This document shows, one piece after another, positions 7,398 through 16,737 of a stretch of DNA of 64,000 nt. The number at the start of each line of letters is the position of its first letter. Positions within the stretch are counted from its first letter, which is position 1. Below the pieces are notes generated by a model. That model was given only the letters and a program-made list of their open reading frames with translations. It searched no databases and was not told the DNA's origin. Source of the DNA: Devriesea agamarum (GTDB lineage Bacteria; Actinomycetota; Actinomycetes; Actinomycetales; Dermabacteraceae); contig NZ_LN849456.1 in assembly GCF_900070355.1 (NCBI RefSeq), positions 434,001 to 498,000 of the forward strand, given 5' to 3'. The position numbers were made by a program, and so were the translations under genes.

Positions 7398-10300
7398 GTG
7401 TCGTCCGTCCTCTACCGCCTCGGCCATACCCTTGCCACCGCACGGCTGCGAGTGATCGCGGCCTGGCTCATGGTCCTTGTCACCTGCGCGCTGCTCGCCG
7501 TCGGACTCGGAGGCCGTCTCAATAACGAATTCTCAATCCCTGGCACCCAATCGCAACAGGGAATAGACCTGCTCAGTCAGCGATTCCCCGTCCTTGCCGG
7601 ATCCAGCGGTCAATTCGTCTTCACCACCACCGACGGCTCCCCCATCGCCGACCATGCCGCATCAATCACGCAGACCATGCAGCGAGTGAGCCAGGTCAAC
7701 GGGGTGGCGGCGGCCCCCAACCCCTTTGATGCAGATAACCCAGCCAGCATCAGTCAAGACGGCACGACCGTGATCGGTACGGTTCAGCTGCACGAGGATC
7801 TAGCCACCGTCTCCCCCGCAACCGTGGACGCAGTCCGCGACGTCGCAACGACCGCACACATCTCTCACGTCAACATCATGGTTGGGGGCGAGATCTTCAC
7901 GACCATTTCAATCGGTGCGTCCCTCAGCGAAGTAGTCGGCCTTCTCCTAGCGTTAATTGTTCTAGCGCTGACCTTCCGCTCCCTGATCGCCGCGGGAATG
8001 CCGATTGTGACCGCTGTGCTTGGAGCGGGACTATCCATCGCGGGAATCTACATCTCCGCAGCCTTTATCGACATCTCCTCCACCACGCCCACCCTGGCCA
8101 TCATGCTGGGGCTGGCTGTTGGAATTGACTACGCCTTATTCCTGCTGTCGCGACATCGCCACCAACTGGCTGAAGGGATGGAGGTCAAGGAATCCATTGC
8201 CCGCGCAGTAGGTACCGCAGGCAGCGCCGTCATCTTCGCAGGGCTTACAGTCGTCATCGCTCTGGTTGGACTATTCGTGTGCGGCATTCCCTTTCTTACC
8301 GTCATGGGTCTGGCCTCAGCGGGGGCGGTAGCCCTAGCGGTGCTCGTAGCTATTACGCTGCTCCCAGCAATCTTGAGCCTGTTTGGTGAGCGCTTACGTC
8401 CGCGTCGGCGTGTACGGAAAACCGACCAGACTGTTCGTCCCGATCAACTGCCGAGTCACCAGGACAGTGCTACCTCCTCAGCGGCCCAGCAATTAGAAGA
8501 CGCCTCGACCCCATCGTGTAAGACCAAACATCAGGCAGCGGAGGCGTCCGCCGACGATCCAACGCGCAGCGCGAAAACGTCGTTACCTATCCCGAAAACT
8601 TCGGTGCACAACATAAAGACTCCACTGCGCACGCGCTGGGCACGGCTGATCACTAAACATCCCATCATCACCATCGTCGGTGTGCTGCTCGTCGTGGGAG
8701 CGGTGGCGGTGCCCGCAAAAGACCTGGCCTTGGGACTCCCGGATAACGGCACGAAACCGTCATCCACGCAAGCCCGCCAAACCTACGACCTCATCGCAGA
8801 CAAATTTGGACCCGGGTACAACGCCCCACTCATCGTCACCGCAGACATCATTAACACCAAAGATCCCCTGGGTGTCATGGCGGGTCTCAAACGAGATATT
8901 GAGACCGTGCCCGGGGTCTCAAGCGTAGGCCTATCCACCCCAAATCAAGGCGCTGACCTCGGCATCGTCCAAATCGTTCCCGATTACGGGCAAAACGATC
9001 CCCGCACCAGTGAGCTAGTGAAAAATCTCCGGCAGCGCGTGCCAGCACTCGAAGCTCGTTACGACATCAGCGATATGAAAGTCACCGGGCAGACCGCAGT
9101 CGCCGTCGACATCACACACAAACTCGAAAACGCCCTGCTCCCCTTCGGTATTTTCGTGGTCGGACTCTCACTCATTCTGCTCACCATGGTTTTCCGGTCG
9201 CTGTGGGTGCCGATGAAAGCGGCCATCGGATACCTGTTCTCCGTCGGTGCCGCTTTCGGCGCGGTAGCCATGGTGTTCCAATACGGATGGGGAAATGCAG
9301 CCCTCAATATCCACATGGTGGCACCCGTTATTTCCTTCATGCCGATTGTTTTAATGGGTGTCCTATTCGGTCTGGCCATGGACTATGAGGTGTTCCTGGT
9401 CTCCCGAATCCGAGAAGACTATGTCCACACCGGAAAAGCTAAAGAATCCATCGTCAGCGGCTTTACCGCGAGCGGATCAGTGGTCGTGGCCGCTGCGCTC
9501 ATCATGTTCGCAGTATTTATCACCTTCGTTCCCGAATCCAGTTTTGAAATCCAGCCTATTGCGTTCGGACTCGCTGTCGGTGTGGCCGTGGATGCGTTCC
9601 TCGTCAGAATGACTCTGGTCCCAGCAGTGCTCGCTCTTCTCGGCGACCGGGCCTGGAGGCTCCCATCCTGGATCGATCGGCGCCTGCCCCACCTCGACGT
9701 CGAAGGTGAAGGTCTCGTCCGCGTGCTCGAACATCGCGACTGGGTTGCTGAACACGGCGATGTATCCATTCGACTCGAAAATGTCGACACCCCAGACCTC
9801 GGCGTGAGGGGCGCTCCCCTGCGCGGTCTCAATGCCCTCGTCTCCCCCGGCCAGATTCTCGTGGTGTGCAGTCAAGATCCCACAGCCCCCCAGATCGTGA
9901 TGAGTTTGCTGTCCGGACGCATTGCCCCCACCGCAGGGATCTGCGTGGTCCATCACCGGTTCGTACCCGATGAAAGCTCCGCGGTTCAAGCTCGCACTCA
10001 CGTCATCGCGGCAGCACACGACCTAGACGCCGATAACATTCAGAGCAGGCTTCACGCCCTAGACCGGTCAACGGCCTCCGGGCGCACCATCGTGATTGAA
10101 CAGATCAGCGACCTCTTCCCGCCATCAGCCAAGGATAAGAATGAGCCGCCGGTCGCCAGCCTTGAACGGTTGCTCCGCCGCGGAGCCACCGCCGTGATCG
10201 GATGCTCCGGACCTTACACAGCTGTAGGCCCCCAGGCGGACGCCACGGCACATGACGGGGCAATCGACGCCACGCAGACCAGGGTGATCGACGGAGTGCA

Positions 10301-10544
10301 GGCCGGGCCGCAGGAAAACAGCAGTCAGCTGATTACCCAACTGCGCGCGCAGCTGGAGGACCCAAACCGGATCGTACAGCTGATCGTTGATCAGGCAGCA
10401 CCGAGCGAATCAAAGCACACAACCGGGTACGCAGCAGCATCTAATTCACCGGAAATCCCCCGTTCTTCAGGCGCAGCTGCGGTATCCGGGGCATCCTCCA
10501 GCCAGGATCGATCCGGCCATCGTTTGGAAGGGGCAGAATCGTGA
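7398..10544 (+). CDS. MMPL/RND-like transporter with degenerate ABC ATPase-like C-terminal domain
   Basis: Two MMPL halves are visible. Each has an N-terminal helix, a periplasmic loop and a block of membrane helices. The second-half helices carry PIVLMGVLFGLAMDYEVFLV, the Asp/Tyr proton-relay motif of MMPL proteins. The first half has the matching GLAVGIDYALFLLSRHR. After the last helix, residues about 788-960 read like an ABC nucleotide-binding domain (ENVDTPDLGVRG…LRGLNALVSPGQILVV…LLSGRIAPTAGICVV), but the Walker A position holds SQDPTAPQ instead of GxxGxGKS/T. Start: GTG at 7398 with GGAAAAGGGG upstream; an in-frame ATG at 7353 would add 15 unlikely residues. The 3' end overlaps yhgE by GTGA, so the two are translationally coupled. 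It probably exports lipids or drugs. Confidence 0.88.
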   Translation: MSSVLYRLGHTLATARLRVIAAWLMVLVTCALLAVGLGGRLNNEFSIPGTQSQQGIDLLSQRFPVLAGSSGQFVFTTTDGSPIADHAASITQTMQRVSQVNGVAAAPNPFDADNPASISQDGTTVIGTVQLHEDLATVSPATVDAVRDVATTAHISHVNIMVGGEIFTTISIGASLSEVVGLLLALIVLALTFRSLIAAGMPIVTAVLGAGLSIAGIYISAAFIDISSTTPTLAIMLGLAVGIDYALFLLSRHRHQLAEGMEVKESIARAVGTAGSAVIFAGLTVVIALVGLFVCGIPFLTVMGLASAGAVALAVLVAITLLPAILSLFGERLRPRRRVRKTDQTVRPDQLPSHQDSATSSAAQQLEDASTPSCKTKHQAAEASADDPTRSAKTSLPIPKTSVHNIKTPLRTRWARLITKHPIITIVGVLLVVGAVAVPAKDLALGLPDNGTKPSSTQARQTYDLIADKFGPGYNAPLIVTADIINTKDPLGVMAGLKRDIETVPGVSSVGLSTPNQGADLGIVQIVPDYGQNDPRTSELVKNLRQRVPALEARYDISDMKVTGQTAVAVDITHKLENALLPFGIFVVGLSLILLTMVFRSLWVPMKAAIGYLFSVGAAFGAVAMVFQYGWGNAALNIHMVAPVISFMPIVLMGVLFGLAMDYEVFLVSRIREDYVHTGKAKESIVSGFTASGSVVVAAALIMFAVFITFVPESSFEIQPIAFGLAVGVAVDAFLVRMTLVPAVLALLGDRAWRLPSWIDRRLPHLDVEGEGLVRVLEHRDWVAEHGDVSIRLENVDTPDLGVRGAPLRGLNALVSPGQILVVCSQDPTAPQIVMSLLSGRIAPTAGICVVHHRFVPDESSAVQARTHVIAAAHDLDADNIQSRLHALDRSTASGRTIVIEQISDLFPPSAKDKNEPPVASLERLLRRGATAVIGCSGPYTAVGPQADATAHDGAIDATQTRVIDGVQAGPQENSSQLITQLRAQLEDPNRIVQLIVDQAAPSESKHTTGYAAASNSPEIPRSSGAAAVSGASSSQDRSGHRLEGAES

Positions 10545-13150
10545 ACCACAACCGTATGCCCGGCACTCGCAGCCTATGGAAAAATCCCAAAGCGCTGATT
10601 GCCCTGATCGTTCTTCCACTCGTCGCAGCGGGCATCGGCCTCTGGGCATTGCAAGGACGCGTGTCCGCAGTCGACAAAGTACCCGCCGCCGTGGTGAACC
10701 TCGACACCGGCACCCACATGACCATTGACGGAAAGGACACCTTCGTTCCCTTTGGGCGCCAGCTGACCGGGGCGCTCACCCAGCCTGCCACCGTGAAAGA
10801 CGATCAGATCGCACAGTCGGTAAAGCTCGACTGGATCCTTACCGACGCTAATAAAGCAAAAGAAGGCCTCGACAACGGAACCTATTCCGCGGTCATCACG
10901 ATCCCCAAAGATTTCTCGGCCAAACTGGCCACCCTGGGCACTCCTCAAGCGAAAAAAGCCAGCATTAGCGTCGTCACGAATGACGCAAACAGTCCCCTCG
11001 CGGGCCTCATCGGCCGGCAAATTGCACAGGCCGCTGCTGACGGTACCGGTTCCCAACTTACGCAGCAGTACATGAAGGGAATCTACATCGGTTTTAGTTC
11101 CATCAAGAACAACCTGACGGACGCCGCAGCCGGTGCTCATCAACTGCAACGCGGCGCTCAATCACTCGACCAGGGGATGCAAAAAACCTCTCACGGGGCC
11201 CAGAAACTCGCCTCCGGTGCGGATCAGCTTGCCGGAGGCACCGTCCAGCTCAATCACGGACTCGCGCAAAGCGCCGACGGTAGTTCCCGGCTCTCAGTCG
11301 GACTTACCGATCTCGTGGCAGGCCTCAACACTCTGGACTCCGGTATTCACAGCACCGCCGGAGGAGCAGAGAACCTAGCTCACGGGGCAGACCAACTCGC
11401 TGCCGGAACCTCAGCCCTGCACGCCGGCCTCGCCGGGACAGAAAACTCCCCCGGCCTCGCATCAGCAGCCGAGCTTTTAGACCAACAGCTCGCTGGTGAT
11501 GGCACCGCAAAGAATCCCGGCCTCGTTCACGCAACGCAGAACCTTGCCGACGGTACAGCGAAACTTCGTGACGGCGTGGACCACATCAACACCGCGATTA
11601 ATGGCGATCAGGACTCGGGGAAGCCAGGATTAGCCAGTGGCGCACAGAACGTAGCACAGGGAACCCGCGGCATAACCAAACAGGCTGAAGGTCTTCGGAC
11701 TGTGCTGGACGGCACCCCAGGTTCCCCCCGTAACCCGGGGCTAACGAATCTCACCAAGCAGCTGATCGCCCGCTGCCAGGCGCCCGGGGCCGATCCGGTA
11801 CTCTGCGACGGCATTAAAAATGGTGTGGCGAAATACGTCGGCACGCTCGACAAAATGGTGGGCACGGAGAACAGTCAAGGGCTGTTGTCGCTTGCAACCA
11901 CGGTCGATACCGGTGCGCAGAAGGTAGCAACCGGCGTGACAACAGTAGGTGGCGCTCTCAGCGCTGAGCCTTCCTCGCCTGGATCCCAGGGGCAGCCAGG
12001 GCTGCTCCAAGGTGCCCAACAGGTCGCCGATGGCGCCAAGCAGCTCGCCGGCACTGCCCCAGCACTCACAACCGGGGTACACGGTATAGCTGAGGGAACG
12101 CGAGCCATTGAAAAGGCCAGCTCAGCGTTGTCACACGGCGCATCGAAGCTCGCCGACGGGACGAAGGCTCTATCCGCGGGAACGGCGCAGCTTGGTGACG
12201 GCTCCCAACGCCTGGCTCAGGGAGCTCGTGAGGTGCCCGGTGGTGTACGCGCTCTGCACGACGGGACGGTGAAGCTTCAGGCTGGCTCCCAGCACCTGGT
12301 ATCCGGTTCACATGAGCTTGCTGACGGCACCCGCACTTTAGCCGACGGCACTGAACAGCTGACGCAGGGCTCACATAAGCTCGCCAACGGAAGCGGTGAG
12401 CTTGCTGGAGGGCTCACCGACGGCGCCAATAAAGTCCCCGAGTACACACCTGAACAGCAGCAACGCATGAGCTCGGTGGTGGCAGAACCTGTTTCTACCG
12501 TCGCGACAACTCATAACGCAGCCTCGAGTGACGCAACTGCAACGGCTCCGTTTGTGATTGCCCTTGCGCTGTGGCTCGGCCTTTTTGGGGTTTTCCTCTT
12601 CGTGCCTGCTGTTTCGCGTCGTCTTCTGGATCGTGCGCTGCCGATGTGGTTGGTTGTTCTTCGGTCCTTGGTACCGGCTGTTCTGATCGGTCTCGGTCAG
12701 GGGATTCTAGTGGGTGGATCTGTTGCACTACTCGGTGCTCGCCCAGCTTTTCCACTGGTTACCGGCGTGATGATGGCCGCTGGGGTTATCGCCTTTGCGT
12801 GCGTTATTCAAGCTCTGCTTGCCGTTTTCGGCAGCCGGACCGGACGGGTAGTCGCATTAATTTTGTTGGTCGTCCAGGCCGTCATGCTTACAGGTATTTT
12901 GCCGATACAAACCGCTCCGGATGCGCTGCAAGCGATCGCGAATCGTCTGCCTTTAACGATTCTGTCCTCCGGCCTGGTCCATGCTGGGCTCGGCGGGCAG
13001 GTGGGTTCGTCTCCACGAGTTGTTATCGAGCTGCTGGTCTGGGCGATCGGAGCGCTTGTGGTCACGTTGATAGCCAGTCGTCGGATCCGCATGCACAAAA
13101 TTCCCATCCAGCCAAAAGCCGATGCGGTCACTGCCGTAGGTTCTCAGTAG
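10541..13150 (+). CDS. YhgE/Pip family membrane protein
   Basis: The 869-residue protein has one N-terminal membrane helix (about residues 18-37), a long extracellular region and about five C-terminal helices (from about residue 665). This is the YhgE/Pip architecture related to ABC-2 permeases and phage infection protein. The middle (about 190-640) is a long series of imperfect heptad-like repeats of the type LADGTxxLxxG, predicted to form an extended stalk. It starts with GTG inside the mmpL stop (GTGA) and has GGAAGGGG upstream. Pairing with MMPL and a TetR suggests one export machine for an envelope lipid or toxic compound. The stop lies 8 bases from the convergent dnaE2 stop. Confidence 0.87.
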   Translation: MNHNRMPGTRSLWKNPKALIALIVLPLVAAGIGLWALQGRVSAVDKVPAAVVNLDTGTHMTIDGKDTFVPFGRQLTGALTQPATVKDDQIAQSVKLDWILTDANKAKEGLDNGTYSAVITIPKDFSAKLATLGTPQAKKASISVVTNDANSPLAGLIGRQIAQAAADGTGSQLTQQYMKGIYIGFSSIKNNLTDAAAGAHQLQRGAQSLDQGMQKTSHGAQKLASGADQLAGGTVQLNHGLAQSADGSSRLSVGLTDLVAGLNTLDSGIHSTAGGAENLAHGADQLAAGTSALHAGLAGTENSPGLASAAELLDQQLAGDGTAKNPGLVHATQNLADGTAKLRDGVDHINTAINGDQDSGKPGLASGAQNVAQGTRGITKQAEGLRTVLDGTPGSPRNPGLTNLTKQLIARCQAPGADPVLCDGIKNGVAKYVGTLDKMVGTENSQGLLSLATTVDTGAQKVATGVTTVGGALSAEPSSPGSQGQPGLLQGAQQVADGAKQLAGTAPALTTGVHGIAEGTRAIEKASSALSHGASKLADGTKALSAGTAQLGDGSQRLAQGAREVPGGVRALHDGTVKLQAGSQHLVSGSHELADGTRTLADGTEQLTQGSHKLANGSGELAGGLTDGANKVPEYTPEQQQRMSSVVAEPVSTVATTHNAASSDATATAPFVIALALWLGLFGVFLFVPAVSRRLLDRALPMWLVVLRSLVPAVLIGLGQGILVGGSVALLGARPAFPLVTGVMMAAGVIAFACVIQALLAVFGSRTGRVVALILLVVQAVMLTGILPIQTAPDALQAIANRLPLTILSSGLVHAGLGGQVGSSPRVVIELLVWAIGALVVTLIASRRIRMHKIPIQPKADAVTAVGSQ

Positions 13151-13158
13151 CGCGTTAG

Positions 13159-16100
13159 TTACTGAAAGTCTCGGGATCGGACCGGAACTGGACTGGTGAT
13201 TGCCCGCGCCCCGTCGCTCATAAGGCTCACCACCCCATCGACGTTTTCGACTATGCCGCGCATGATCACCGCCGGAGCAGTGCGCAATAAGATTCGGTGC
13301 CGACGCCACATGCCCTGACTGCAGACCACATTGAGGATTCCGCTTTCATCTTCGAGTCCGAGGAATGTGATCCCCGAAGCGGTTTGGGGCCGTTGACGAT
13401 GGGTAATGAGCCCGGCGACCAAAACGCGGGTCCCTGGTTCGATTTTCCGCACGTTAGCGATAGGCACCACGTGGTGGTCCGTTAATTCATCGCGCAGCAA
13501 GCTCATGGGATGCTCCCGTGCCGTAATGCCTGTGGCCCAGGCATCGGCCGCGCTTAATTCCCAATCGCTCATACCGGGCAAGGTCGGGGCGTCGGTGCCT
13601 ACGGTGAGGCCGGGTAACCATTCGGGTCGTTCTTGCGCTGCTGGTCCAGCCGCCCACAGCGCGCGGCGTCTGGATCCACCTGCCAGCTCGTCGAGGGCAC
13701 CAGCTGTTGCTAAAGCTTCAAGCTGCCCTTTGGATAGACCAACCCGGCGGGCGAGATCAGGTATTGAGCTAAAGTGACCGCCGACGGATCGTTCGTCCAC
13801 AATGCGTTCAGCGCATTCGCTATCGATTCCCCGGACCGATGACAGACCTAATCGCACCGCTGGTCCTCGGCGAGCCGTCTCCCCGGTCACCTGTAACCCG
13901 TCACCGTCCATCGCACGGTAAGGGGTATGACCGGGTGGGCACTCTAAGGTGGCGACCGTTTCCGAGGCAGAAATATCCACCCCGAGGGTGAGTACCCCGT
14001 GCCGACGGGCATCGGCTACGAGCGAAGCAGGGGAATAGAACCCCATGGGTTGGGAGCGCAGCAAGGCTGCCAGGAACGCCGCCGGGTAATGACATTTGAG
14101 GAAAGAACTCGCATACACCAGATAGGCGAAGGAAAAGGCGTGCGACTCAGGGAAACCGTAGTTGGCGAACGCTAAGAGTTTCCGGTGAACCTGTTGGGCG
14201 ACCTCGCCGATGATCCCATGCCGAGCCATACCAGCAAACAGCTCATCGGATAGTTCAAGCATTCGCTCTGTCGATCGTTTGGACCCGATCGCACGGCGCA
14301 GCTGGTCGGCCTGGGCAGGGGTGAAGTCCGCGATATCCACCACCATCTGCATCAGCTGCTCTTGGAAAAGAGGAACACCTAGGGTTTTCGCGAGCGACTT
14401 TTCTAAAAGCGGATGTAGATAAGTGACGTCCTCCTCCCCGTTGCGGCGACGAATATAGGGGTGGACGGATCCCCCTTGGATGGGGCCTGGCCGGATTAAC
14501 GCAACCTGCACCACCAGGTCGTAGAAAGTTCGTGGTCGCATTCGTGGCAGGACTGATATCTGTGCTCGGGATTCCACCTGAAAAACCCCGACGCTATCGC
14601 CTGCACACAGCATGTCGTACACCGCTGGATCATCTTGCGGAAGAGAGTGAAGGCTCCAGTCTTCACCATGGTGTTCAGAAACTAGGCGTAGACAGTGATC
14701 TAGTGCGGTCAGCATGCCGAGGCCTAGCAGGTCAAATTTTACGAGTCCCGCATCAGCGCAATCATCTTTATCCCACTGCAAAACGGTGCGCCCCTCAGTG
14801 CGCGCCCATTCCACCGGACAAACCTCAATAACAGGACGATCGCACATCACCATCCCTCCCGAATGAATCCCGAGGTGCCGAGGCGTATGGAGCAGTTCTT
14901 GGGCTATGGCGATGACCTCATCTGGAATGCCTTCGGCGGTATTCAGCGATGAGAAACGGCGTTCGAGCTGGCGGGACCAGGCGTCTTGGAGGCCAACGTC
15001 ATACCCCAGCACTCGTGCAGCATCCCGCACTGCAAGCCGCGACCGGTACGTAATCACATTGGCGACTTGCGCCGCATAGGTGCGTCCGTGGCGCGCGTAA
15101 ACATATTGGATCACCTCCTCACGTCGATTAGAGGCGATGTCGATATCGATATCTGGAGGCCCGTCGCGCTCTGGCGCGAGGAATCGTTCAAAGAGCAAGC
15201 CATGCTTGACCGGGTCCACGGAAGTGACTCCCAGCGCGTAGCACACAGCAGAATTTGCTGCGGAGCCGCGTCCCTGGCACAGAATGTCGTTGTCCCGACA
15301 GAATTTCACCAGCTCATGCACGATCAGGAAATAACCGGGGAAATTTAGGTTCTCGATCACGTCGAGCTCGTGATTAATCTGTGTCCACGCTTTGTCATTA
15401 TGCGCAGGCTCGGGGAGAAGGCCGTGCATCTGCGGGGCAGGCCCGTAGCGTTCGCTCGCCCCCTGGTACACGAGTTCGCGTAAATAGGATGCTTCGTCAT
15501 GTCCGTCAGGCACTGGAAATGGCGGTAGATCGGGCGCAATGAGCCGTAGATCCATGGCGCACTTCTCAGCGATCCGCACGCTCTCTGCGAGTGCGTGCGG
15601 ATACCTGGGTACTAGCTCGGCCATTTCTTTTCCGCTGCGTAAGTGGGATGAACCGGAAGCGAGATAGCCATCGGCTTGATCTAGCGGGACTCCTGCTCGT
15701 AAAGCAGAATGCACATCGGCTCGGCGTCGGTCTTGTGGATGCGCGTAGTGCGCATTACCGGTGATGACCTCGGGTAAAAGAGAAATACCTAGATTGCGTT
15801 GCTCTCGAACAATCCGTGCTCCTTGAACCAAAGCATCATGCAGTTCGTCCCGGAGGGTATCGCCCTGTGCTACTAGTTCGACCACAACCTGACCTACTCC
15901 GAAAATGTCGAGCAGCCGGTTTATGTGATCGGCGGCGGCCAGTGCGGCTGCCTCTAGGTTGCCGTGTATAAGATGCGCCTGGGCTGCTGCGCTCACGGCT
16001 CCGTGTCGGCACCCGGTGAGGATCAGCCAGTTTCCTCCCTGAGCTTCCCGTGCTAAATCTTTGAGCCGATATACCGGCGAGCCTTTTTGACCTCCGGCGA

Positions 16101-16689
16101 GATGGGCTCGGGCAATGGTTGCGGCAAGTGATCGATACCCCTCGGGTGAGCGCGCCAGAATAAGCAGGTGCTCCCCTTGAGGGTCTGCGCATCCAGTCCG
16201 CGGAGATGATGGTACGGGCAGATCACCGGCCACGGTTGCCCCGGGTTCGGTGCCGACGGTGAGTTCAGCGCCGAATACTGTTTTGAGGCCACATCGGCGT
16301 GCTGCCGTCGCAAAGCGTACGAGCCCGTAGAATCCGTCGTGATCGGTGAGGGCTAAAGCGTGCAATTTAAGTCGCATCGCTTGGCTGACCATATCTTCTG
16401 GGCTAGATGCTCCGTCCAAAAAACTGTAATGAGAATGGGCATGTAGCTCTGCGTAGGCAATGGTGTCCTCATAAAGACCTTGATCAGGTTCTTTACGTGC
16501 CTTTCCCTGCGCGCTAGTTGGGTGAGGAGGATCCGTGGCATCCGCTGTGGGGTCCGCGGGGCATGCGCCATCGGATGAGGCGGGATATACGCTGGCAGAC
16601 GAGGAATCTCCGCTGTTGGATGACATGCGATCGGACAGGATGTCATCGACTTCGCGCCAGGAACGAGGGCCAGAGTGCCAGCGACTCAT
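13159..16689 (-). CDS. dnaE2: Error-prone DNA polymerase III alpha subunit DnaE2 (ImuC)
   Basis: The 1176-residue protein starts MSRWHSGPRSWREVDD, the usual DnaE2 opening. The PHP domain begins with AELHAHSHYSFLDGASSPED and ALTDHDGFYG. The polymerase active site shows GRGSAANSAVCYALG and the catalytic acidic run PDIDIDIA. A C-terminal OB fold is present (RVLVAGLITHRQRPQTASG). DnaE2 is the catalytic translesion polymerase of the ImuA'-ImuB-DnaE2 mutasome, responsible for damage-induced mutagenesis in actinomycetes. A Ser/Ala/Pro-rich linker at about residues 22-65 is longer than usual. It is the last gene of the operon, 48 bases behind imuB, and convergent with yhgE. Confidence 0.95.
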   Translation of the reverse strand: MSRWHSGPRSWREVDDILSDRMSSNSGDSSSASVYPASSDGACPADPTADATDPPHPTSAQGKARKEPDQGLYEDTIAYAELHAHSHYSFLDGASSPEDMVSQAMRLKLHALALTDHDGFYGLVRFATAARRCGLKTVFGAELTVGTEPGATVAGDLPVPSSPRTGCADPQGEHLLILARSPEGYRSLAATIARAHLAGGQKGSPVYRLKDLAREAQGGNWLILTGCRHGAVSAAAQAHLIHGNLEAAALAAADHINRLLDIFGVGQVVVELVAQGDTLRDELHDALVQGARIVREQRNLGISLLPEVITGNAHYAHPQDRRRADVHSALRAGVPLDQADGYLASGSSHLRSGKEMAELVPRYPHALAESVRIAEKCAMDLRLIAPDLPPFPVPDGHDEASYLRELVYQGASERYGPAPQMHGLLPEPAHNDKAWTQINHELDVIENLNFPGYFLIVHELVKFCRDNDILCQGRGSAANSAVCYALGVTSVDPVKHGLLFERFLAPERDGPPDIDIDIASNRREEVIQYVYARHGRTYAAQVANVITYRSRLAVRDAARVLGYDVGLQDAWSRQLERRFSSLNTAEGIPDEVIAIAQELLHTPRHLGIHSGGMVMCDRPVIEVCPVEWARTEGRTVLQWDKDDCADAGLVKFDLLGLGMLTALDHCLRLVSEHHGEDWSLHSLPQDDPAVYDMLCAGDSVGVFQVESRAQISVLPRMRPRTFYDLVVQVALIRPGPIQGGSVHPYIRRRNGEEDVTYLHPLLEKSLAKTLGVPLFQEQLMQMVVDIADFTPAQADQLRRAIGSKRSTERMLELSDELFAGMARHGIIGEVAQQVHRKLLAFANYGFPESHAFSFAYLVYASSFLKCHYPAAFLAALLRSQPMGFYSPASLVADARRHGVLTLGVDISASETVATLECPPGHTPYRAMDGDGLQVTGETARRGPAVRLGLSSVRGIDSECAERIVDERSVGGHFSSIPDLARRVGLSKGQLEALATAGALDELAGGSRRRALWAAGPAAQERPEWLPGLTVGTDAPTLPGMSDWELSAADAWATGITAREHPMSLLRDELTDHHVVPIANVRKIEPGTRVLVAGLITHRQRPQTASGITFLGLEDESGILNVVCSQGMWRRHRILLRTAPAVIMRGIVENVDGVVSLMSDGARAITSPVPVRSRDFQ

Positions 16690-16737
16690 CGGTGTTTCCT
16701 CATCAAGAACTCTGGGGAAGCTTTATGCATTGATGTT

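Noticed and set aside
7113-7427. 104-codon minus-strand frame in the tetR-mmpL gap
   Set aside because: It runs through the operator palindromes and the mmpL ribosome-binding site and has no family signature; the region is regulatory.
11100-12420. Repeats in the middle of the YhgE/Pip gene as a DNA repeat array
   Set aside because: The periodicity is explained by the protein's LADG-type heptad repeats; units vary at DNA level and no CRISPR-like spacing exists.
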